Of a DNA stretch of 64,000 nt, positions 7,138 to 17,083 are shown in pieces. Both the position numbers and the translations under genes were made by a program. Origin of the DNA: Sva-07 sp964651825 (GTDB lineage: Bacteria; Actinomycetota; Acidimicrobiia; Acidimicrobiales; Ilumatobacteraceae). Position 1 is the stretch's first letter, and every line of letters starts with the position of its first letter. The notes below the pieces were generated by a model. That model worked only from the letters and a program-made list of their open reading frames with translations, was not told where the DNA came from and did no database searches. Where the stretch lies: assembly GCA_964651825.1 (NCBI GenBank), contig CAZYWK010000008.1, forward strand, positions 6,339 to 70,338. Reading direction: 5' to 3'.

Positions 7138-9258
7138 GTGCATCTCTCGCGGACGGTCGGGTCCGAGCGAATTCCCATCCGGCGGTACGTGACCGAGTTC
7201 CTGGTCAGCGCGGTCAGCTTCTGGTTCATCGCCTGGATCCTGCCGGGCATCTCCATTCGTGACTGGGAGACGGCGTTCATCGCATCGGCGTTGGTCTCGG
7301 TGCTCAACGCCGTCCTCTGGCCGGTGATCGCCCGGTACTTCTCGCGCGCCTTGCTCTGGACGGCCGGTCTGCTCGGCCTGTTCCTCAACGGCGCGATGAT
7401 CCTGGCCGTCGACGAGCTACTCGACGGCCTCGTCGTCGACGGCTGGTGGGTGGCCGTCGTCGCGTCCTTGTTCATCACTGCGGTCACCGTCATCCTCAGC
7501 AGCATCCTGTCCCTCGACGACGATGCCGTGTTCCAGCGCCAGACGATGCGCAGGATGGTGAACCGTCTCGAGCCCCCCACGCCGACCGACGTGCCCGGTG
7601 TGCTGTTCCTGCAGATCGACGGCTTGGCCGAACCCGTGCTGCGGCGGGCGATCGCCGAGGGCCGCGTCCCGACACTCGCCCACTGGGTCCGCAGCGGTAC
7701 TCACCAGATCGTCGGCTGGGAGTGTGATCTCTCGTCGCAGACCGGTGCCAGCCAGGCCGGCATCCTGCACGGCAACAACCACAACATGCCCGCCTTCCGC
7801 TGGTACGACAAGGAGCTCGGCAAGGTGCTCACGTCGAACCGGCCCCGGGACGCAGCGGCGATCGAGCAGCGGCAGTCCGACGGCCACGGCCTGCTGGTCG
7901 ACGGCGGCGTGTCGCGCTCCAACGTGTTCTCCGGCGACAGCCGCGACTCGATACTCACGTTCAGCACCGTCACCGACCGTTCCAAACACAGCAAGCACAC
8001 CACCAACTACGTGCTCTCCGACCCGTACGCGGTGAGCCGCATCCTGGCGCTCACCGTGGCGGACATCTGGCGGGAGGTCGTCGATCGGCGCCGCACGCGC
8101 AAGCGCCACATCGAGCCCCGGCTGAAGCGCGGCGGGATCTACCCCCTGCTCCGGGCGGCGACCACGACCATCCTGCGCGACCTCACGCTCTACACGCTGA
8201 TGAGCGACGTCTACCGCGGCGTGCCGGCCGCGTACGCCGACTTCGTGGGCTACGACGAGGTGGCCCACCACTCCGGCATCTTCGCCACCACGGCCATGGA
8301 CACGCTCGGTCGTCTCGACCAACAGCTCAGCCGCCTGGAACACGCCATCGCCGAGGCACCACGGCCCTACCACGTGGTGGTGCTCTCCGATCACGGGCAG
8401 ACCCAGGGCGCGACGTTCCTCCAGCGCTACGGCGTCACCCTGGAACAGGTCGTGTCGACGTTGATCGACGAACACGACGACGTCGAGGTGCCGCAGATGG
8501 TGTCGGAGGGCTGGGGCAACCTGAACGGCGCGCTGACCGAGATCGTCAACGACAAGACGAGTCGGGTCGGCAAGCTGCTCGGCTCGCTCGTGCGGAACCA
8601 CACGGTCGGTGACGACGTCGTGCTCGGGCCCGGCTACGACGACGAGGTCAAGGCTCGTTCCGCCGGCACCCGCGAACCGGGCGACGTGGTCGTGCTGGCC
8701 TCCGGCAACCTCGGGTTGATCTCGTTCACGAAGATCGAGGGACGGGCCAGCGCGGAGACCCTGACCGCGAGATACCCGGGGCTGCTCGCCGGCCTCGCCC
8801 AGCACCCCGGGATCGGTTTCGTCCTCGTGCACTCCGACGAGCTCGGTCCGCTGGCCGTCGGTGGTGCCGGCATCCGCTACCTCGTGGACGATCGGGTGGA
8901 GGGTGAGGATCCCCTCGCCGACTTCGGCCCGAACTGTGCCGACCACCTCCGCCGGACGAGTTCGTTCGCCAACGCCCCCGACATCCTCGTCAACAGCTTC
9001 TACGACCCGCACGCCGACGAGGGAGCGGCGTTCGAGGAGCTGATCGGCTTCCACGGCGGCCTCGGCGGCGAGCAGAGCCAGCCGTTCCTGCTGTTTCCAT
9101 CGACGTTCCCGGCGCCCGACGAGCCGATCGTCGGCGCGGCCGGAGTGCACCACCTCTTCAAGGGCTGGCTCGCCGGCATCGCCGACGGCGAGCTGCCACC
9201 GCCGTGGCAACCACCCGCGCCCGCCGCGCCAGTTGTGCTCCCCTCGATCGCGAGCTGA
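7138..9258 (+). CDS. Holin-IV-like membrane domain fused to a type I phosphodiesterase/alkaline phosphatase-fold domain
   Basis: A 706-residue protein from GTG 7138 (an in-frame ATG at 7069 would add 23 residues). Residues about 15-125 hold four hydrophobic segments typical of the actinobacterial 4-TM 'phage holin family' (PF04020). A long alkaline-phosphatase-superfamily domain follows: L-F-L-Q-I-D-G-L (metal Asp), S-S-Q-T-G-A-S-Q (likely Thr/Ser nucleophile), Y-D-E-V-A-H-H-S-G and V-L-S-D-H-G-Q (metal ligands). It probably hydrolyses a phosphodiester or phosphomonoester while tethered to the membrane. Despite the holin name there are no phage genes nearby. The substrate is unknown. Confidence 0.75.
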   Translation: MHLSRTVGSERIPIRRYVTEFLVSAVSFWFIAWILPGISIRDWETAFIASALVSVLNAVLWPVIARYFSRALLWTAGLLGLFLNGAMILAVDELLDGLVVDGWWVAVVASLFITAVTVILSSILSLDDDAVFQRQTMRRMVNRLEPPTPTDVPGVLFLQIDGLAEPVLRRAIAEGRVPTLAHWVRSGTHQIVGWECDLSSQTGASQAGILHGNNHNMPAFRWYDKELGKVLTSNRPRDAAAIEQRQSDGHGLLVDGGVSRSNVFSGDSRDSILTFSTVTDRSKHSKHTTNYVLSDPYAVSRILALTVADIWREVVDRRRTRKRHIEPRLKRGGIYPLLRAATTTILRDLTLYTLMSDVYRGVPAAYADFVGYDEVAHHSGIFATTAMDTLGRLDQQLSRLEHAIAEAPRPYHVVVLSDHGQTQGATFLQRYGVTLEQVVSTLIDEHDDVEVPQMVSEGWGNLNGALTEIVNDKTSRVGKLLGSLVRNHTVGDDVVLGPGYDDEVKARSAGTREPGDVVVLASGNLGLISFTKIEGRASAETLTARYPGLLAGLAQHPGIGFVLVHSDELGPLAVGGAGIRYLVDDRVEGEDPLADFGPNCADHLRRTSSFANAPDILVNSFYDPHADEGAAFEELIGFHGGLGGEQSQPFLLFPSTFPAPDEPIVGAAGVHHLFKGWLAGIADGELPPPWQPPAPAAPVVLPSIAS

Positions 9259-9260
9259 CG

Positions 9261-10022
9261 ATGGAGGTCACCTGGGTCGGTCACTCGACAGTGCTGATCG
9301 AGCACGACAGCTACCGCGCGATCACCGATCCGCTGCTGACACGTCGGGTGGCCCATCTGCGACGCCGGCGGACACTGCCCGGCGCCGACGTGGCCGACGT
9401 GGACCTCGCGCTGCTCTCCCACGTGCACCTCGATCATCTCCACCTCCCCTCGATCCGCAAGTTGCGACCAGCGACGGCCCTCGTCGTCCCCCGCAACGCC
9501 GCTCCCCTCCTGCGCAAGGCCGGTTTCGACGACGTCACCGAGGTCGTGGAGGGCGACGTGCTGGAGGCGGGTCCGCTGCGCATCGAGGTCGTCCACGCCG
9601 AGCACAAGGCCGGTCGCGGGCCGCACACCCGGTTGACCGCCTCGCCGGTGGGCTTCATCGTCGACACCGACCCGACCGGCGGGCATGACGGGACGCGCGT
9701 CTACTTCCCGGGTGACACCGACCTGTTCGACGACATGGTCACCTTCGACGACGTCGACCTCGCGCTGCTGCCGATCTGGGGGTGGGGCTCGACCCTCGGC
9801 ACCGGACACCTCGACCCCGAGCGCGCCGCCCGGGCCTCGGCGCTGATGCGGCCCGGCCTCGTGGTGCCCATCCACTGGGGCACCTACGCCCCCGAGGACG
9901 GCCGGCGCGCTCTGCCGAAGTGGTTCACCAACGCCCCGGAGCTCTTCGCCGAGGCGATGGCCGAATCCGGCCAGTCCGATCGTCTCCGCCTCGTCGATCC
10001 AGGCGCCACCATCACGCTGTAA
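9261..10022 (+). CDS. MBL-fold metallo-hydrolase, UlaG-like
   Basis: A 253-residue metallo-beta-lactamase-fold protein. It shows G-H-S-T-V-L-I-E at the N-terminus, the zinc motif S-H-V-H-L-D-H-L-H (HxHxDH), F-P-G-D-T-D and P-I-H-W-G-T-Y, the pattern of UlaG/N-acyl-phosphatidylethanolamine phospholipase D-like hydrolases. The ATG at 9261 lies two bases after the stop of the membrane phosphodiesterase, so the two are probably co-transcribed. It may act on the product of that enzyme or on another lactone or phosphodiester. Cytoplasmic; no signal peptide. Confidence 0.8.
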   Translation: MEVTWVGHSTVLIEHDSYRAITDPLLTRRVAHLRRRRTLPGADVADVDLALLSHVHLDHLHLPSIRKLRPATALVVPRNAAPLLRKAGFDDVTEVVEGDVLEAGPLRIEVVHAEHKAGRGPHTRLTASPVGFIVDTDPTGGHDGTRVYFPGDTDLFDDMVTFDDVDLALLPIWGWGSTLGTGHLDPERAARASALMRPGLVVPIHWGTYAPEDGRRALPKWFTNAPELFAEAMAESGQSDRLRLVDPGATITL

Positions 10023-10049
10023 TGATTGGCTCGACCCCGGTCGGCCTGG

Positions 10050-11933
10050 TCACCAGGTGTCGAGGTTGGGGCGACGGGGTGGGGCGGAGCGCCAGTCGAT
10101 CGGCGGGGCGGCGGCGAGGAGTGTGCTGATCCAGCGGCGGCTGTCGGCGGGGTCGATCACATCGTCGATCTCGAAGTGCGTCGCCACGCTGAGCGCCTTG
10201 CCGTGCTCGTACATCCGATCAACCATCTCGCGGAACAGCCGCTCGCGGGTCTCGTCGTCGGCTGCCGCCTCGAGCTCCTTGCGGTAGCCGAGACGGACCG
10301 CACCCTCGAGCCCCATCCCGCCGAACTCACCGGTCGGCCACGCGAGGCACGCCAACGGCGCCTTGGTCGACCCACCCATCATCGCCTGGGCACCGAGCCC
10401 GTACGCCTTGCGGGTCACGATCGACACCATCGGCACCGACACGTTGGCGCCGGTGACGAACAGCCGGCTGCAGTGCCGCACGAGCGCAGTTGCCTCGACG
10501 TCGGGGCCGACCATCATCCCCGGCGTGTCGACGAGGGAGACGATCGGCAGCCCGTACGCATCGCAGAGCTGCAGGAACCGGGCCGCCTTGTCGGCGCCGT
10601 CGGAGTCGATCGCCCCAGCCAGGTGCGTCGGATTGTTGGCCACGACACCGACCGGCCGCCCCTCGATGCGGGCGAGCGCGGTGATCATCCCGACACCGAA
10701 GCTGCTTCGCAACGTCAGCACGGAGCCAACGTCGAACAGCGCGTCGAGCACGCGATGCATGTCGTAGGCCCGGAGCCGGTCGACCGGCACGACATCGCGG
10801 ATCGCCTGCTCAGGTGGCGCCTCCCACTCCGTGGTGGCGCCCTGGAAGTACGACAGGTACTGCTTGGCCGCGACGACGGCTTCGGCCTCGTCGGCCACGA
10901 CGATGTCGACCACGCCGTTCGAACGCTGCACGTCGATCGGGCCGATCGCGGTCGGCTCGTAGACGCCGAGGCCGCCACCCTCGATCATCGCCGGGCCGCC
11001 CATGCCGATGTTGGAATCCTCCGTGGCGATCACGACGTCACAACAGCCGAGGATCGCCGCGTTGCCGGCGAAGCAGTACCCGGCGTTGACACCGACCAGC
11101 GGAACCGTGCCCGACAGCTCGCCGAACCACCGGAAGGCCAGGCAGTCGAGGCCGCTCACGCCCAACCCGTCGGTGTCGCCCGGCCGGCCGCCACCCCCTT
11201 CGGTGAAGAATACGATCGGCAGCCGGAGCTGCTCGGCGAGCTCGAACAGCCGGTCCTTCTTGCGGTGGTTCTGGGTCCCCTGCGTCCCGGCGAGCACCGT
11301 GTAGTCGTACGACACGGCCACCACCTGGGTGGAGACGGCCGTCGGGCCGGCCGGCCCACCGAACAGCCCGGCATTGACCGTGCCGACTCCCCCGACCAGA
11401 CCGTCGGCCGGAGTGTTCTCGATCAGATCGTCCACCGACCGGCGGCGGCGCTGGGCGGCGATCACCAACGGTCCGTACTCGACGAACGAGCCGGCGTCGA
11501 CGAGATCGTCGAGGTTCTCGCGCGCGGTGCGTCGGCCACGTGCCCGGCGACGCTCGACCGCGGCGGGGCGCCGGGCGTCGGTGCCTCGTTCGTGGCGCTC
11601 GATCACCTCTGCCAGATCGGCGCGAGTCGCCGATGCCGAGCCAGGCGCCGACGAGTCAGGCGCAGACGGATCGACGGTCTGCGGCGTCGGTACGTCGGCA
11701 TCCCGAGCCGTTGTGTCAGCAGTGATCGCCACGAGGCGGTCGCCCACGAGCACGGCCGTGCCGACCGTGACCGACACGTCCTGGATCTCGCCGGCTTGCG
11801 GGGCCGTCACCTCGTGGTGCATCTTCATCGACTCGATGAGCGCCAGCACGTCGCCCTTGCCGACGATGCGGCCCGGCTCGACGAACACTCCCACGATCGT
11901 CCCCTGCAACTCCGACGCCACCGTGACTGTCAT
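10050..11933 (-). CDS. Acyl-CoA carboxylase carboxyltransferase with N-terminal biotinyl domain
   Basis: A 627-residue fusion. Residues 1-70 form a biotinyl/BCCP domain with the attachment motif E-S-M-K37-M. A Pro/Ala/Ser-rich linker (about 72-105) leads to a full carboxyltransferase: N-half with G-L-V-G-G-V-G-T and F-F-T-E-G-G-G-G, C-half with G-V-V-A-N-N-P, V-D-T-P-G-M-M-V-G and the terminal F-E-I-D-D-V-I-D-P-A-D. It should transfer carboxylate from biotin to an acyl-CoA (acetyl-, propionyl- or longer). In actinobacteria BCCP is normally fused to biotin carboxylase, so this arrangement is unusual. No biotin carboxylase gene lies in the window, so one elsewhere must be recruited. Confidence 0.85.
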   Translation of the reverse strand: MTVTVASELQGTIVGVFVEPGRIVGKGDVLALIESMKMHHEVTAPQAGEIQDVSVTVGTAVLVGDRLVAITADTTARDADVPTPQTVDPSAPDSSAPGSASATRADLAEVIERHERGTDARRPAAVERRRARGRRTARENLDDLVDAGSFVEYGPLVIAAQRRRRSVDDLIENTPADGLVGGVGTVNAGLFGGPAGPTAVSTQVVAVSYDYTVLAGTQGTQNHRKKDRLFELAEQLRLPIVFFTEGGGGRPGDTDGLGVSGLDCLAFRWFGELSGTVPLVGVNAGYCFAGNAAILGCCDVVIATEDSNIGMGGPAMIEGGGLGVYEPTAIGPIDVQRSNGVVDIVVADEAEAVVAAKQYLSYFQGATTEWEAPPEQAIRDVVPVDRLRAYDMHRVLDALFDVGSVLTLRSSFGVGMITALARIEGRPVGVVANNPTHLAGAIDSDGADKAARFLQLCDAYGLPIVSLVDTPGMMVGPDVEATALVRHCSRLFVTGANVSVPMVSIVTRKAYGLGAQAMMGGSTKAPLACLAWPTGEFGGMGLEGAVRLGYRKELEAAADDETRERLFREMVDRMYEHGKALSVATHFEIDDVIDPADSRRWISTLLAAAPPIDWRSAPPRRPNLDTW

Positions 11934-11958
11934 GCCGAAGGTCTAGCCGACCCTCCGA

Positions 11959-13257
11959 TCACTCACCCCGATCGGAACGACGCTGGAACGTCGTGATCGA
12001 CTGCTCCCCCATCACCAACTCCGCGGCGACCGCGGCGAACAGCGCGGGCACGATGAACCCCGGCTGGCCCGTCGTCTCGGCGACGAACATGACCGCCGCG
12101 AGCGGCACGCGGTAGCCGGCGCCGAGGAACGCCGCCATCCCCAGCAGGACGTACAGCGTCGGGTCGGACGGGTTCACCACGTCGCCCACGGCGCGACCGA
12201 CGACCGCTCCGCCGACGACGAGCGGGATGAACAGGCCGCCCACGCCACCGCCCGCCACGGTGGCCGCCGTCGCCACGCAGCGGATGGCGAAGATGGCGAC
12301 CAGGAGCCAGATGGCGTTGTCCTGGGCCAGCCACGCGATCGTCGGGTAGCTGCCGAGCGTCAGGCTCTCCCCGGTCAGCAGACGAGTGACCACGAACAGC
12401 ACGGTCAGGGTCGCCGCAGCCATCGGGAGCCGGAACGAGAGTGGGTGCAGCGCGACCGTCTTGGCCCATCGGAGCATCCACGAAAGGCCGCGGGCACCGA
12501 CCGCGCAGGCGATCCCGATCAGCACCGCGCCCAGCAGATCGCGGTAGTCGAACGTGACCCGCCGGTCGGAATCGAAGACGAAGATCGGGCGCGTGCTGCT
12601 GAGGGCGGCGAAGACCAGGTAACCCGACGCGCTGGCCACGAGGGCGGGCAGCAGCATCCGGCGTGCCATCTGGTCGCGGAACGGGACTTCGAGCGCGAAG
12701 ATCGCGCCGGTGGCCGGCGCCTTGAAGATCGCCGCGACACCTGCCGCCGCTCCGGCCACGAGCAGGGTCCGGTAGTCGGCGCCCTTGAACGCCGCCGGGA
12801 GGCGCTTCTGGATCATCGCTCCGAGCCCGGAGCCGCCGTACATCGACGGACCCTCCAGGCCCATCGGCCCGCCGAAACCGAGCGTGACGATCGCCGCGGA
12901 GATGCGACCGACGAACGCTCGCGGACGCACGGGGTACTCGGCATCGTGGAAGGCCCGGAGGTACTCGTCGGAGGTCGCGGACGACGCGCCCGCGCCGAGC
13001 GTGCGGAGCAGGATCGCGGCGAGCACGAGGCCGATACCAGGTGCGATCGCGCCGAACCAGAGTGGAGACTCGATGACGCGTTTGAGCATCACCTCGGTCA
13101 CGACGTACTCGAAGAAGCGGACGAAGAGGCCGGTCAGCGCGCCCGTGATCGCGGCCAGCAGCACCACTTCGCGGGAGCGGCGGACCAGATCGCGCAGCTC
13201 TTTGGTGCGGACATCGAAGCTGCCGGAGCGGATCCTCGCCACGCTCCGTTGCCACAC
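11959..13257 (-). CDS. ClC family chloride channel/antiporter
   Basis: A 432-residue membrane protein with about ten hydrophobic segments. The ClC selectivity motifs are visible: G-F-G-G-P-M-G-L-E-G-P (GxEGP with the gating glutamate), G-G-G-V-G-G-L-F-I-P (GxFxP) and G-A-G-Y-R-V-P-L-A-A-V-M-F-V-A-E-T-T-G. It would move chloride, or exchange chloride and protons, across the cytoplasmic membrane. No C-terminal CBS domains are present. The GTG start at 13257 is eight bases after a TAACAT hexamer, and the gene diverges from the epimerase gene with only 33 bases between starts. Confidence 0.88.
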   Translation of the reverse strand: MWQRSVARIRSGSFDVRTKELRDLVRRSREVVLLAAITGALTGLFVRFFEYVVTEVMLKRVIESPLWFGAIAPGIGLVLAAILLRTLGAGASSATSDEYLRAFHDAEYPVRPRAFVGRISAAIVTLGFGGPMGLEGPSMYGGSGLGAMIQKRLPAAFKGADYRTLLVAGAAAGVAAIFKAPATGAIFALEVPFRDQMARRMLLPALVASASGYLVFAALSSTRPIFVFDSDRRVTFDYRDLLGAVLIGIACAVGARGLSWMLRWAKTVALHPLSFRLPMAAATLTVLFVVTRLLTGESLTLGSYPTIAWLAQDNAIWLLVAIFAIRCVATAATVAGGGVGGLFIPLVVGGAVVGRAVGDVVNPSDPTLYVLLGMAAFLGAGYRVPLAAVMFVAETTGQPGFIVPALFAAVAAELVMGEQSITTFQRRSDRGE

Positions 13258-13290
13258 GGATGCTCATGTTAGGTGGCTACCCTCGCTGCG
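13258..13290. promoter_or_regulatory. Back-to-back divergent leaderless promoters
   Basis: The 33-base gap between the ClC and epimerase starts contains TAACAT (13266-13271, minus strand, 8 nt before GTG 13257) and TACCCT (13278-13283, plus strand, 7 nt before GTG 13291). Each -35 region would fall inside the start of the opposite gene. Confidence 0.5.
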
Positions 13291-14357
<1,067 letters not shown>

Positions 14358-14361
<4 letters not shown>

Positions 14362-15182
14362 CTCCCCCTCCCGGACCCGACCGCGGCGTCGATCGAGGCA
14401 AGGTCGACATCGTGGGCGTCGGCATCTCGGTCGTCGACTATGCCGGTGCGGTCGCACGGATCATCGACGCCGCGAGTGATCGCCGCCCTCTGAAGGTCAG
14501 CGCGCTCGCCGTCCACGGCGTGATGACGGGAGTGGACGACCCCGAACACCTCACCCGGCTGAACGCGTTCGACCTCGTCACCCCCGACGGCCAGCCCGTG
14601 CGCTGGGCGATGAACTGGCTGCACGGCACGGGTCTTCGCGACCGGGTGTACGGCCCCGACCTCACGCTGGCGGTGTGCCGGGCGGCAGCCGAGGCAGGCC
14701 TGTCGGTCTTCTTCTACGGGACCACCACCGAGACGCTCGACCTGCTCCGCCAGCGGATGCCGACGCTCGTGCCCGGCATCGAGATCGCCGGCACGGCGCC
14801 GTCGACGTTCGGCCGGTCGACCGCCGAGGGGCTCGACGCGATCGCCGCCGTGGTCCGTGACAGCGGCGCGTCGATCTGCTTCGTCGGCCTCGGCTGCCCG
14901 CGCCAGGAGATCTTCGTCGCCGAGAACGCCGACCGGCTCGGGATGCCGGCGATCGCGGTGGGCGCGGCGTTCGACTTCCACGCCGGCCTGCAGCGCGAAC
15001 CTCCGGCCTGGATGCAGCGCGCCGGCCTGCAGTGGTTCCATCGACTCGTGCGCAACCCCAAGCGCCTCTGGCGCCGGTACGTGATCCTCAACCCGCGCTA
15101 CGCCTGGCGGGTGCTGCTCCAGCGGTTCGGGCGGTACGAGCCGCCTACCGGGCGCGAACCGTCCTTCGTCGGCTGGAGCTAA
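14358..15182 (+). CDS. WecB/TagA/CpsF family glycosyltransferase (GT26)
   Basis: A 274-residue GT26 protein. Visible family features are V-V-T-P-D-G-Q-P-like motif (here L-V-T-P-D-G-Q-P-V), R-V-Y-G-P-D-L, F-Y-G-T, V-G-L-G-C-P-R-Q-E and G-V-G-A-A-F-D-F-H-A-G-like sequence near the end. The family adds N-acetylmannosamine or related sugars to a lipid-linked acceptor. The TTG start at 14358 overlaps the upstream TGA (TTGA), suggesting coupling; GTG 14412 is an alternative that would remove 18 residues. It converges on the sugar transferase gene, overlapping by four bases. Confidence 0.85.
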
Positions 15183-15916
15183 CTCCCGGCGTTGTCGCCG
15201 AGCATCGCCTTGGGCGTGCGCAGGATGATCTCGAGGTCGGTTCGCAGCGACACGCGCTCGACGTAAGCGAGGTCCCACTCGCCGTGCTCGTGCATCGGGC
15301 CGTCGCCGCGAGCGTTGATCTGCCACAGCCCCGTGAGGCCGGGCTTCACGACGTGCCGGCGTTCGAGCCCGACCGGGTAGGTGGCCACGACGGACTCCAG
15401 TTCGGGTCGCGGGCCGACGATGCTCATGTCGCCGCGCAGCACGTTGTAGATCTGCGGGAGCTCGTCGAGGCTGTACTTGCGCAGGAACCGGCCGACCCGG
15501 GTGTGCCGTGGATCTCGTTCCGACTTGTGGGTCTGGCGCCGGTCGACCTCGACGCGCTGCACGCGGCCACGGCGGTCGGGGCGCATGGTGCGGAACTTGA
15601 ACACCTCGAACACCTCGCCGTTGCGGCCGACACGGCGCTGACGGAACAGCACCGGCCGACCCATGGTGACCGCGACGACCCCGGCGATCACGAGCATCGG
15701 AACCGAGGCCGCAACGGCCGCGATCGCGGCCACCGCACGGTCGACGGCCGGTTTGCCGAACCGGGCATACGGGCCCGTCGGCGGAACGACGGCCTCTGGG
15801 CGCAAGCGGACCACGACGGGAGATGTCGCCGGCACCCGGTCCCGAACGACGCTGATCCGCGCCGGCGCCTGGACGACGCCGGACGCGTCGAGTGCTGTTG
15901 CCTTGTCCGCTCGCAT
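15179..15916 (-). CDS. Undecaprenyl-phosphate sugar transferase (exopolysaccharide initiation)
   Basis: A 245-residue member of the bacterial sugar transferase family (PF02397). After about 60 poorly conserved residues and one membrane segment (A-V-A-A-I-A-A-V-A-A-S-V-P-M-L-V-I-A) come G-R-P-V-L-F-R-Q-x-R-V-G, F-x-V-F-K-F-R-T-M-R, R-K-Y-S-L-D-E-L-P-Q-I-Y-N-V-L-R-G-D-M-S-I-V-G-type and the W-Q-I-N-A-R-G end. It transfers a sugar-1-phosphate to undecaprenyl phosphate, the first step of repeat-unit assembly. A GAGGGAG Shine-Dalgarno precedes ATG 15916. It lacks the multi-TM N-terminal half of WbaP-type enzymes. Confidence 0.9.
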   Translation of the reverse strand: MRADKATALDASGVVQAPARISVVRDRVPATSPVVVRLRPEAVVPPTGPYARFGKPAVDRAVAAIAAVAASVPMLVIAGVVAVTMGRPVLFRQRRVGRNGEVFEVFKFRTMRPDRRGRVQRVEVDRRQTHKSERDPRHTRVGRFLRKYSLDELPQIYNVLRGDMSIVGPRPELESVVATYPVGLERRHVVKPGLTGLWQINARGDGPMHEHGEWDLAYVERVSLRTDLEIILRTPKAMLGDNAGS

Positions 15917-16108
15917 GTTTCTCCCTCACGTCAAGATCGGGAGCGAGACACCACTCTTCGTGGTGAACCGCCCGCCGATTGCTTGTTTCGGGGCCGCCGC
16001 CACCGCCATCAAACTCGTTGTGTGCCTGGACATTCTCGCGCATCGGCGGGAATTTCGGCCTCGACTTGACCAAAGCTTGAGTTGCCACTCACCGTGACAT
16101 CTCTGTGA

Positions 16109-16144
16109 GTGTCCCGGCACGCCGGGACACCGACTCGATACGCT
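16109..16144 (+). promoter_or_regulatory. Sulfotransferase promoter: perfect palindrome over the -35 and TACGCT -10
   Basis: Arms GTGTCCCGGC (16109-16118) and GCCGGGACAC (16121-16130) form a perfect inverted repeat with a 2-nt centre. TACGCT (16139-16144) follows, nine bases before ATG 16154. A -35 box at the usual spacing would lie inside the palindrome, so a bound regulator would block or recruit polymerase. No regulator gene is adjacent. Confidence 0.6.
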
Positions 16145-16153
16145 CACACCGGC

Positions 16154-17083
16154 ATGGATCGGTCGTTGGTGGTGGACGCGACGCGCACAGTTGGGCGCAC
16201 GATCGTACGGGCAGCCGCCATGGCGACGGCCGATCTGCGACCCGAGCCGGAGCTCATCATCATCGGAGTCAAGCGCGGCGGCACCACCTCGCTGTTCCGC
16301 GATCTCGAGCGCCATCCGGCGATGTGCCCCCTCGTTCCGTCCGCTCGACGGCTGCCGTTGCGCGAGAACATGAAGGGCGCCCACTACTTCGACAGCGATC
16401 TCGGCCACAGCGAGCGGTGGTACCGCAGCCACTTCCCCACCACGATCACCCGGCGTTGGCGGACGCGCCGCGTCGGTGCTTCGTTCACCGCCGAGGCGAG
16501 CCCCTACTACCTCTTCCACCCGTTGGCCGCCGACCGCGCGGCGGCCGCACTCGAACGAACACGATTCGCCGTGCTGTTGCGGGATCCGGTCGAACGCACC
16601 GTGTCGCACTGGGCCGAGCAGACCCGCAACGGCGTCGAGACACTCTCGCTGCCCGACGCGCTCGACGCCGAGGCGGGCCGGGTCGGCACCGACGCCCGCC
16701 GGCTCGCGGCCGGCTCCCTCGGGGAGAGCCACGCGCACGAACAGCAGTCGTACGCGTCGCAGAGCGAGTACGCCGCGTCGATCGAGCGCTGGATCGCCGC
16801 GGTCGGCAGAAGTCGGCTCGACGTGTACTTCGCCGAGGACTACTACCGCGAGCCCACGAGTGTGCTCGACCCGATCACCGCCTCGATCGGGCTCGAACCG
16901 CTGCCGCGCACCGGCGGCGCCACCCACCGCAACGCCGCGCCGCGTCCGAGCACGATCGACGCCGACGTCGAGGCCGCGCTGCGCGCACGGTTCGCTCCCG
17001 ACGTCGAGCGCATCACCGAGCTCATCGGCCGGCGTCCGCCCTGGCCGCGGTTCGCTCCGGCCGCCGCGCCCACCGACGAATGA
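16154..17083 (+). CDS. Sulfotransferase domain protein
   Basis: A 309-residue PAPS-dependent sulfotransferase. The 5'-phosphosulfate loop is I-I-I-G-V-K-R-G-G-T-T-S-L near residue 38, and the 3'-phosphate site is L-L-R-D-P-V-E-R-T-V-S-H-W near residue 140, where Arg and Ser are the usual contacts. It would transfer sulfate from PAPS to a hydroxyl, most likely a sugar, given that the neighbours build a polysaccharide. ATG 16154 is chosen because a TACGCT hexamer lies nine bases upstream; the in-frame ATG 16109 falls inside the palindrome. The stop overlaps the next gene's ATG (ATGA). Confidence 0.82.
   Translation: MDRSLVVDATRTVGRTIVRAAAMATADLRPEPELIIIGVKRGGTTSLFRDLERHPAMCPLVPSARRLPLRENMKGAHYFDSDLGHSERWYRSHFPTTITRRWRTRRVGASFTAEASPYYLFHPLAADRAAAALERTRFAVLLRDPVERTVSHWAEQTRNGVETLSLPDALDAEAGRVGTDARRLAAGSLGESHAHEQQSYASQSEYAASIERWIAAVGRSRLDVYFAEDYYREPTSVLDPITASIGLEPLPRTGGATHRNAAPRPSTIDADVEAALRARFAPDVERITELIGRRPPWPRFAPAAAPTDE

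Noticed and set aside
7138..7500. Prophage lysis gene (holin-like segment)
   Set aside because: The segment is part of a longer phosphodiesterase protein and no other phage genes are nearby; the family is chromosomal in actinobacteria.
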